This document shows, piece after piece, positions 16,031 to 23,500 of a DNA stretch of 31,610 bases (positions are counted from its first letter, which is position 1; each line of letters begins with the position of its first letter). Source of the stretch: JBDRNE01 sp043812935 (GTDB taxonomy: Bacteria > Omnitrophota > Gorgyraeia > Tantalellales > Tantalellaceae); the NCBI GenBank assembly GCA_043812935.1, contig JBDRLO010000009.1, forward strand, positions 1-31,610, in the 5' to 3' direction. Both the position numbers and the translations under genes were made by a program. Below the pieces are notes generated by a model. The model had not been told where the DNA came from, did not search any database, and worked only from the letters and a program-made list of their open reading frames with translations.

Positions 16031-17044
16031 TTAATTCCATATACCGCTGATAGTTCTGCCGCATTTGCCGCATTTGCCGTTTTTTAAAAAATCCGGCTGA
16101 CAGGCCGCGGAAACCCCTGTTCTTTCGACTAAAAGCTTTCCGCACCCCGGGCACAATGTTCCTGTTTCAGCAGTCACATTCCCAAGATAAACATATTCCA
16201 AACCCGCGGATTTTCCAATTTCAAACGCCTTGTTAAGCGTATCTACCGGCGTAAGCGGTAATTCCATATCCTTATAATCAGGATGAAAACGGCTTATATG
16301 CCAGGGAATGCTTTTATCTACTTTCACAATAAATTCAGCAATGTCTTTCACCTCTTCATCAGAATCATTCACCCCGGGAACAACCAATGTAGTAATCTCA
16401 ATCCAAATGCCTTTATCTTTCATGTATTGTATCGAATCCAATACCGGCTGCAAACGGCCTTTACATATCTTTTTATATGCGCTGTCCCGAAAAAACTTTA
16501 AATCAATATTAGCCGCGTCAATAACCCCTGCGCCGCAGTCAACAGTTTCTTTGGTCATAAATCCGTTTGTTACAAACGTATTAAACAATCCTTTATCTTT
16601 CGCAATTCTGCACACATCATAAGCATATTCAAAAAATATTGTGGGTTCCGTATACGTGTAAGAGATACTTTGACAGGACTTATCCAACGCCTCTTTCACT
16701 ATTGTTTCAGGCAAAAGCTCATATCCTTCTATTTTTTCATCCGTAACTGACAATTGAGAAATTGACCAGTTTTGACAAAAAGAACACCGAAAATTACATC
16801 CGGCGGCTGCAATGGAATACGCGTAACTTCCGGGAAGAAAATGGTAAAAAGGTTTTTTTTCAATCGGATCCACATGATTTGCAATTGCCCTGCCATAAGC
16901 ATAAGTATAAAGGCAGCCTTTTATGTTTTGCCGGACAGAGCAAAACCCAAACCCGTTTTCAGGAATTCTGCAATGATGTGCGCAAAGATAACAATGAACT
17001 GTATCTCCCTCACATTTTTCCCATAGCATTGCTTCTTTACGCAT
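16031..17044 (-). CDS. amrS: AmmeMemoRadiSam system radical SAM enzyme (AmrS)
   Basis: A 337-residue radical SAM protein. The ATG at 17044 has AGGA upstream; a TTG eight codons earlier is possible. An N-terminal cysteine set (C18, C21, C25, C35; HCYLCAHHC and GFCSVR) precedes VDPIEKKPFYHFLPGS and the iron-sulfur motif GCNFRCSFCQNW (C83, C87, C90). Later come SYTYTEPTIFFEYAYD, WIEITTLVVPGVNDS and PWHISRFHPDYKM-like segments, and a C-terminal zinc-ribbon-like part (CPGCGKLLVERTG, CGKCGRTISG). These define the AmrS family, named for its association with MEMO1- and AMMECR1-like proteins. Neither partner is visible here. The substrate is unknown to me. Confidence 0.92.
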   Translation of the reverse strand: MRKEAMLWEKCEGDTVHCYLCAHHCRIPENGFGFCSVRQNIKGCLYTYAYGRAIANHVDPIEKKPFYHFLPGSYAYSIAAAGCNFRCSFCQNWSISQLSVTDEKIEGYELLPETIVKEALDKSCQSISYTYTEPTIFFEYAYDVCRIAKDKGLFNTFVTNGFMTKETVDCGAGVIDAANIDLKFFRDSAYKKICKGRLQPVLDSIQYMKDKGIWIEITTLVVPGVNDSDEEVKDIAEFIVKVDKSIPWHISRFHPDYKDMELPLTPVDTLNKAFEIGKSAGLEYVYLGNVTAETGTLCPGCGKLLVERTGVSAACQPDFLKNGKCGKCGRTISGIWN

Positions 17045-17113
17045 AATTATTTTCCTGTCGAAAAACAATTCCTCTACAAATGATATTACGCGAGTTACAA
17101 CCGCGTTTCGGAC

Positions 17114-18148
17114 TTATGTTTCAATTAACTCCTGTTTTGACTCAACTTTTAAAGTCTCATCAAATTGCAAAGTTGAATCAAGCGTCCGCTTAAAACGTTT
17201 TATATGCCCATCCCCGGTTTTATACGCATCTGATGCTTTTTCAAGGTTTTTCCCGATAAGTTCAAATTTACTATAGAAAAAATTAAAGTCCCGTTCGACT
17301 TTTGACAGAGATTCCTGAAGTTTTTTAGCATCACGGGCAATTTCAATATTCCGTATGCCAAGCATCACAATTTGTAAAAAAGCGTAAAAAGTATTAGGAC
17401 TAACCGGCATAACTTTTCGTTCAGTTGCATATTCATATATCTGGCAAGGATCTCCCAAATGATTTTTTTCAGCTATGGTTTCATAATACATAGATTCTGA
17501 TGGAATAAAAAGTAAAGCAAATTCACTTGTACCCTTTTCAGGTTTCACATATTTTTGCCTAATGGAATTAATCTGAACTTTGAGAGCTTTTTCATAATTT
17601 ATCCAATAAATTTTTTTGTCCGATTCATTATCCGCTGCAAGATATTTTTGATAATCTTCTTTTGGGAACTTTGAATCAATAGGAATTATCACATCCTTAT
17701 ATTTTACAACTGCGTCTACTCTTTCACCGTCGGCAATCGCGTACTGTTTTTCCCATATCCCCTTCGGCAATATACGGTCAAGCATTTCTTCAAGCACTGT
17801 TTCTCCATAATTACCGCGAAGTTTCGGCGCCTGTAATAAATATTCGAGCGATTTTCCTAATTCCTGTGCTTTTTCCTGCTGTTTAACTAAACTACCAACA
17901 ACTTCATTCATCCCTGTTATGTGTTCCAGTGTTTTTAACGCGTTTTTCGAAAGAAAGTCCTTTGACTTTTCAACTTCTTCACGGGTTTTGTCCATAGTTT
18001 GGCGAATCCTATCTGAAAAATCTATAAACTTTGCATTTAAAACTGATTCGATTGTTTCCTTTTTAGCAGTACTGCCGGTTATTTTTAGTATCGCTAAAAC
18101 AACTAACGCAATTAATATCAAAAGTAAAAACACTACGACAATTTCCAT
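17114..18148 (-). CDS. rmuC: DNA recombination protein RmuC homologue
   Basis: A 344-residue protein with an N-terminal membrane helix (about 2-22), a coiled-coil region (about 30-100) and the RmuC domain, a PD-(D/E)XK-like fold. Family signatures are LLQAPKLRGNYGETVLEEMLDRILP, GERVDAVVKYKDVIIPIDSKFPKEDY, ALLFIPSESMYYETIAE, and VMPVSPNTFYAFLQIVMLGIRNIEIA. In E. coli RmuC limits inversions at short repeats and counters phage. The D in VDAVV and the DSKFP motif that form the nuclease-like centre are both present. The start at 18148 follows GGGAG. Length is shorter than E. coli RmuC mainly in the coiled coil. Confidence 0.93.
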   Translation of the reverse strand: MEIVVVFLLLILIALVVLAILKITGSTAKKETIESVLNAKFIDFSDRIRQTMDKTREEVEKSKDFLSKNALKTLEHITGMNEVVGSLVKQQEKAQELGKSLEYLLQAPKLRGNYGETVLEEMLDRILPKGIWEKQYAIADGERVDAVVKYKDVIIPIDSKFPKEDYQKYLAADNESDKKIYWINYEKALKVQINSIRQKYVKPEKGTSEFALLFIPSESMYYETIAEKNHLGDPCQIYEYATERKVMPVSPNTFYAFLQIVMLGIRNIEIARDAKKLQESLSKVERDFNFFYSKFELIGKNLEKASDAYKTGDGHIKRFKRTLDSTLQFDETLKVESKQELIET

Positions 18149-18164
18149 ACCAACTCCCTTTAAT

Positions 18165-18334
18165 AGCTAGCCGGCTACCCGGTTAGACAGTTCTTCGACG
18201 CAGCCGCTTCGCGACTTTTTTAGGATCAAAATTCGAAAAAATCAAATTTTGTTTATCCGGCAATTCCGGATTTTGATGTAGGGACAGGCCCCTGTGCCTG
18301 TCCATTATGTTACTGTGCGTGTTTCGTGCCACGT
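18165..18334. repeat. composite intergenic repeat, copy 2 (inverted: R2-R1-R3)
   Basis: Reading the plus strand: CCGGTTAACC-type words (18165-18187), a unique stretch including a perfect hairpin ATCCGG-CAATT-CCGGAT (18255-18271), the palindromic element in inverted orientation (18278-18303, arms GGACAGGC and GCCTGTCC), then CGTGCGTG/CGTGCCACGT words (to 18334). Relative to the other two composite loci the whole block is flipped. It fills the lpdA-rmuC gap. Confidence 0.7.
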
Positions 18335-18335
18335 C

Positions 18336-19745
18336 TTACCCATATATCGCTTTGCCAAAAACCGACTTACACGCATCTTGAACTGTTTCCGAAAACGTCG
18401 GATGCGCGTGCACGGTTTTGCCGATATCATCAACTGTTATCCCGGCCTTTTTCGCCATAACGAATTCGTGTATAAGCTCCGCAGCCCTATACCCTACAAT
18501 ATGGGCACCTAATAACAAACGGTTATTCTTATCAGCAACTATTTTAATAAATCCTTCTGTTTCCGAATTAATAACAGCAATGCCATTGGATTTAAAAAAA
18601 TATTTACTAACAATAATATCCAAATTTTTCTCTTTTGCCGCTTCTTCTGTAAACCCCACACTCGCGCTTTGTATTTCAGAATATACAATATTTGGCACCG
18701 CGCTATAATCAATCGTCTCCGTATTTAGACCGGCAGCTGCCTCTGCCGCTATTTCACCTTCTGCTGATGCCGTATGCGCAAGCATCGGCGCCCTTAAAAC
18801 ATCTCCCGCGGCATATATATTATCAACATTTGTCTGCATTGACGCGCTTTTAACAGGAATATAACCGTCACTGTCTACCTCAACCCCGGCTTTTGCCAAA
18901 TCTAAACCAAATGTTGCGGGTTTCCTGCCAACCGATACTAAAACCATATCACACTCGATTTTTTCTTCATTTGTTTCGCTGGCAATAATAACTTCAACCT
19001 GATGGTTTAATATTTTAATTGTTTTAATCAAACTTGAAGTATGAAAGTTAACGCCTTTTTTTGATAAGATTAATTGCATACGCCGGGAAACATCTTTATC
19101 TTCTCCCGGAAGAATACGGTTCTCCGCTTCAACCATTATTACATCCGAACCTATCAAATTAAAAAAAGACCCAAATTCCGTACCAATAGCACCGCATCCC
19201 ACGATCAAAACGGTTTTAGGCGTTTCCGTTAACCTTATCCCTTTTGAACTGGTAATAATATACTTTTCATCAAAAACACATTCTTTTAATCCTCGGGGAA
19301 AAGATCCTGTTGCTATTAAAAACTTCTTTGCCGCCAATTGCATTAAATTCCCGTCTTTTTCCTCAATACTGACAGTATCTTTATTTATAAATTTTGCATG
19401 GCCAAAAAACAGATCTATTTTATTTTTCCGAAAAAGAAACTCTAATCCTTTCTTCAAAGTATCCGCGTCTTTACGGCTTTTTTTTACCAGAATTTCTAAA
19501 TCAACCGCACCGCAGTTAACATCAAAACCAAACTCAGTAGAGCTGTTTTTTATAGTATTAACAACTTTCGCGCTATGATAAAGTGATTTTGCGGGAATGC
19601 AGCCCTCATTCAGACATACACCACCTAACATTTCGCTGTTTTTTTCAACAACAGCGGTTTTAAGTCCTAACTTTGCGGCCTTTATTGCCGCGGCATGCCC
19701 AGCCGGGCCACTGCCGATTATTAAAAAGTCATATGTTTTTCCCAT
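18336..19745 (-). CDS. lpdA: dihydrolipoyl dehydrogenase
   Basis: A 469-residue flavoprotein that reoxidises dihydrolipoamide with NAD+ in 2-oxoacid dehydrogenase or glycine-cleavage complexes. Visible features are the FAD-binding GSGPAGHAAAIKAAKLG (11-27), the redox disulfide C44/C49 in GGVCLNEGCIPAKS, the NAD-binding VGCGAIGTEFGSFF, the second FAD motif NIYAAGDVLRAPMLAHTA, and the C-terminal HAHPTFSE with the catalytic pair H448-E453. Length is typical. The start at 19745 follows ACAGGA. No E1 or E2 subunit gene lies nearby; it follows the adenosyltransferase gene by 38 bases. Confidence 0.96.
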   Translation of the reverse strand: MGKTYDFLIIGSGPAGHAAAIKAAKLGLKTAVVEKNSEMLGGVCLNEGCIPAKSLYHSAKVVNTIKNSSTEFGFDVNCGAVDLEILVKKSRKDADTLKKGLEFLFRKNKIDLFFGHAKFINKDTVSIEEKDGNLMQLAAKKFLIATGSFPRGLKECVFDEKYIITSSKGIRLTETPKTVLIVGCGAIGTEFGSFFNLIGSDVIMVEAENRILPGEDKDVSRRMQLILSKKGVNFHTSSLIKTIKILNHQVEVIIASETNEEKIECDMVLVSVGRKPATFGLDLAKAGVEVDSDGYIPVKSASMQTNVDNIYAAGDVLRAPMLAHTASAEGEIAAEAAAGLNTETIDYSAVPNIVYSEIQSASVGFTEEAAKEKNLDIIVSKYFFKSNGIAVINSETEGFIKIVADKNNRLLLGAHIVGYRAAELIHEFVMAKKAGITVDDIGKTVHAHPTFSETVQDACKSVFGKAIYG

Positions 19746-19783
19746 ATTCCTGTCTTTCTATAATTATTGTTTCTTCACAGTTT

Positions 19784-20350
19784 TCAATATTGCCGTTTCA
19801 ATTTTGACACGGTTTTAGATTTTGTCTTTGACGCTCGCATCTGTTCACTCTTCCTTGCCATAATAAACAGTATATCAGAAACACAATCCAAATATGACAA
19901 AATATTATGATTTTTAATCTTATGTTTCATAAACACGCCTACGGCGCTTCTTTCGGCTCTTCTCGCAACTGTTCTGGCAATATCTAAATACGCGGAAAGT
20001 TCCTTTTTCCCTGGCATATAAAAACAAGATTTCTGTTTAACCGTACGCTCAAGCTGGCCGATAACAGACTTTATCCAATCAACGTCTTGCTTTTTCAGCA
20101 ATAGGCCCATTTTTCTTTTTTTGTCTTCACCAATCGCTATTTCTGTAGCTATTTCCAAAACCGCGTGCTGAATTCGCTCAAGAATGGCTTTATCCCTGCG
20201 TAACCGCATCTTACATTTTACTAATCCTAAATAACAAGTTAACTCATCCAGATCTCCTATAGCCTCAACCTCATCACTATTTTTACTTATATGTTTGTGA
20301 AAAACAAGATCAGTAAACCCGCTATCACTTTTATCGGATCCGGCACTCAT
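19784..20350 (-). CDS. PduO-type cob(I)alamin adenosyltransferase, divergent
   Basis: A 188-residue helical protein of the PduO/MMAB family, which transfers the adenosyl group of ATP to cob(I)alamin. The pattern includes the N-terminal DSGFTDLV (reduced from GDxGxTxL), GDLDEL (32-37), FYMPGKKELSAYLDIARTVARRAER (R126, R130, R131, E133) and a C-terminal helix YLDCVSDILFIMAR (153-166). In typical members this last motif reads YLNRLSDLLF, so N and R are replaced by D155 and C156. A basic C-terminal tail follows. Activity should therefore be treated as likely but unproven. The start at 20350 follows GGAGGT. It heads a unit with lpdA. Confidence 0.85.
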   Translation of the reverse strand: MSAGSDKSDSGFTDLVFHKHISKNSDEVEAIGDLDELTCYLGLVKCKMRLRRDKAILERIQHAVLEIATEIAIGEDKKRKMGLLLKKQDVDWIKSVIGQLERTVKQKSCFYMPGKKELSAYLDIARTVARRAERSAVGVFMKHKIKNHNILSYLDCVSDILFIMARKSEQMRASKTKSKTVSKLKRQY

Positions 20351-20386
20351 TTACTACCTCCATTTGATTGATACATAATACCAGTT

Positions 20387-20414
20387 ATTTTACAGCAAAA
20401 AAGGATATTTGCAA
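20387..20414 (-). promoter_or_regulatory. probable promoter of the adenosyltransferase-lpdA unit
   Basis: TTGCAA (20414-20409), 16 bases, TAAAAT (20392-20387) on the minus strand, about 37 bases before the start codon. The match is moderate. Confidence 0.4.
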
Positions 20415-20484
20415 AGATTAAAGATTTTCCAAAACACCTTTTCGTGGTTAAATTTACGGTAAAAAAACAAGAGAGGAAGAAGAT

Positions 20485-20519
20485 AAAAAAAACAGCTTGT
20501 CGGTGAACTCCAAACAAGC
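20485..20519 (-). terminator. intrinsic terminator of the 1924-codon gene
   Basis: On the minus strand GCTTGT (20519-20514) and ACAAGC (20500-20495) form a perfect 6-bp stem around a 13-base loop. TG and then eight T residues (20492-20485) follow. It begins 17 bases after the stop codon. Confidence 0.75.
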
Positions 20520-20535
20520 CATAACATTACAGCAT

Positions 20536-23500
20536 TTATAGGAAAGTCTCTATCTTCTTATATAGATCTACCAGATCTTTATCATAATCAAACGGAACAG
20601 TCGGTTCCAATATTATCGTAACCCTTTTTTGATTTATACATATGGATATAATCGCATATTCAGCTTTAATTTCACTATTAAATGTTTTATATAATGCTAC
20701 TAACTGCCGCTTAGTATATGTTTCAGGACTTTTGTAATGCAGCGCCTTTGCGACAGTAAATAGTACCACTTCTGGGAGTGGATAATATTCCATAAAATTT
20801 ATTTTGCTGTCATCAACAAATGTGATTATCGCATCTTGAAAATCTTTACAATTCTCGTTGTTGGAAGGCTTTGTTACCATAACAACATTCTGTTCTTTTA
20901 TCTTCACACCTTTCTCACCATATGCAATATAATCCGAAACCCTTTTTGCCAGTCTTTTCCCTTCACCCGTGATAATGATTATCTTGCCTGTCGGATCATT
21001 GAGACAACCGATCGCTTCTATAACTTCTTTGATAAATCGATCTGTTCCTGTCTGGCCAAGATTGGTATCTAACGCGACCAATATCCGGTCATCCCCGCAA
21101 TTTATAGTAAGATTAAACAAAACGTTTTTTAGAGATTTTATCGTCCCTTTTGCGGCATCCACAATAGAGTTTATCCTTTTACTTGTTTGTTCATCTTCAG
21201 TTCCCTTATTCATCTCAAATTCTTCCGGGTTGTCCTCCCACGGCAAAAACAAATGTATACTTTGGCCGACAAGCCATTGACTGCTATCCCGAATAGAAGA
21301 AATGTTATAGACACTTGATAGCCCAAGTTGATTCCGACCCGGATAAATAACGTCAAATTGTATTCCATCGGCTGTATAATACCATCTTATAACAAGAATG
21401 TTATTCTTTTTATTTCCGTTACCATAAGTAATAGCTTTTCGTATGGCTCTTTCAAGCGTAGTTCTTATTGTTTGCGTTTTGGCTTTCCGCTCAAAAAATT
21501 TCTCCTGTATCATACGGACAATTTCTGGAATATTGACCTGTTCATTGCATTTCAAATTTTGAAAAATAACAGCGTTTACTGAATCATCTTCATTCACATT
21601 CATCCGGCTTTCCAGAAAATTACGAATGTTTTTAGTATAATAATCGTTTTCATACCCTTTCTGTGGAAAATGAATCATAATCGGATTAAACCTTCTGTCT
21701 CCATCAGTTAAAACTCCTGTATAAAATTTCTCAAGATAAGTCAGAATTTTATTTTGATCGGGCCATTTTTGTTCTTGAAACAATTTCAGCGCGTAATGAA
21801 CCTTCCACCCCTTTTTCCAAGGTTCTTTGAGCTCGTAACTCACATTATGCTGTTTACACTTTTTTTCAAGATAGATATCAAGCGCTTCTTTCCCTGTTTT
21901 CCCTTGATATACAAGCTCATCAATAATGTAATCAAGCAAAACTGATTTTTCGCCAGAACTTTCCTGTAACTGTTTATCTATTGCGGCGTGAGCGATTTCG
22001 TGAAATTTAGCTATTCCATTCTGATTAAGATGTCTTGCTAAAGCAACACAGTTTTTTGTCCCAATTCCATCTATGTTGTACCGATTATATTCAAGAATCA
22101 GCCGTTGCTGCTCTGAAATTCCCAATAAAGTTTCTCTTAAAATCCTATCAATTTCAGGAATTCCCGTAGTTTGATACCATTCGAATGTGTCATTTACCAT
22201 TTTTTTCGCGTATAAAACAATCTTTTCTGGGTTATCCCCTTCAATATCAATTGCCCAAAATTTCGCCACGTATTTACTAAGTTGGGAATCATAAATAAAC
22301 GTTATATCCTCCAATGGCTGGTATTTACCCAAAAGACCGGGATAAACTCTCCGAATAAGGCCCTGCTTTGGTAAAAAATTCATCATTTCCAATGAAAGTT
22401 GTTCAGGATAGTATTCCCACATTTTTTTAATATAATGGCCTAAAATCTTTCTTAAAACTCTTTTTCCCTGTCCCTCTTTTTCTGTTTCTTTACTAAACAT
22501 ACTCACGTTGCAAACAAGTCCTATCCCATTCGTTGCGTGAACAAACGCGGCATAGAGCTCTTTTAACAAGCAATCTACCCCTTCAATTGTTCCAAAATCA
22601 AATATTACAACCTGATTTTCTTCACCACGATAATCTTTTAAATTGATTACAGAAGGCATTTCGCCTTCTGTATACTCGTCTTTCAAAATAGCTTTTAAAA
22701 ATTCTTTTTGGACATCTGTCAGGGTTATAATCATGATTTTTTGAAGCGGAATTCTCTGTTTCAGATAATGTTTTATAAGTTTTACCGTTTCGATCGCGGA
22801 TTTAACATTTGTCCCGCTTTCACTGTCGTCATGCTCAAGGCATTCATCTGTTTCGGAGCTGATATCAACCACCCTGAAGCCGGTACCATATCTATCCCCG
22901 CCTTTGGAATCCCACCCTCTTGAATATGTCTTATCCTTGTTAAATACACTTGAAACCAAAAGACTAAACTCAGGCAGCAGCTGCCAACTCGTTGACAAAT
23001 GAACCTCATTAGCTATCCCGTTTTTTTCAACAAGATCAAACACACTTCTAAAAAACGATGATATATGCCTTGAGTCCAATCCTTCACATTGTTCAGATAA
23101 CCTCATTTGTTCAGCAAGACTAAAAGGGGCCAGATAATTTGAATCGCCAAACAAAACAAGTTTTCCCTCATCCCTGAGATGCGCAAGAGGCACAAAAGTT
23201 TCGGTTAAGGTTATAAGCGAGGATTGTGCCATAATTATAACATCAAATTTTTTATAACTTGAAAAAATTTCTGTTTCGCTTTTAACTAACCCTTCTATAT
23301 CCGCGACAACAAGGCTCCCCCGCGCCTCGCCATCACATTCATCCTGTATGCCGAACACAGGAAAACCTTTATCCTTAACTTTTTCTAAAACTTTACTTTT
23401 TTTATCAGGGCATTTCCCGGAATTAAGAAAAAGCACTTTCTTTTTTCCCTTTTTCGCGTATTGCATAATTGTTTCAGCTATGACTCTTTCATCGTTGGTT

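Noticed and set aside
18255..18271. Perfect hairpin ATCCGG-CAATT-CCGGAT as a terminator for lpdA
   Set aside because: On the minus strand no T run follows closely enough; only four T follow it on the plus strand, where no gene precedes it. I kept it as part of the composite repeat.
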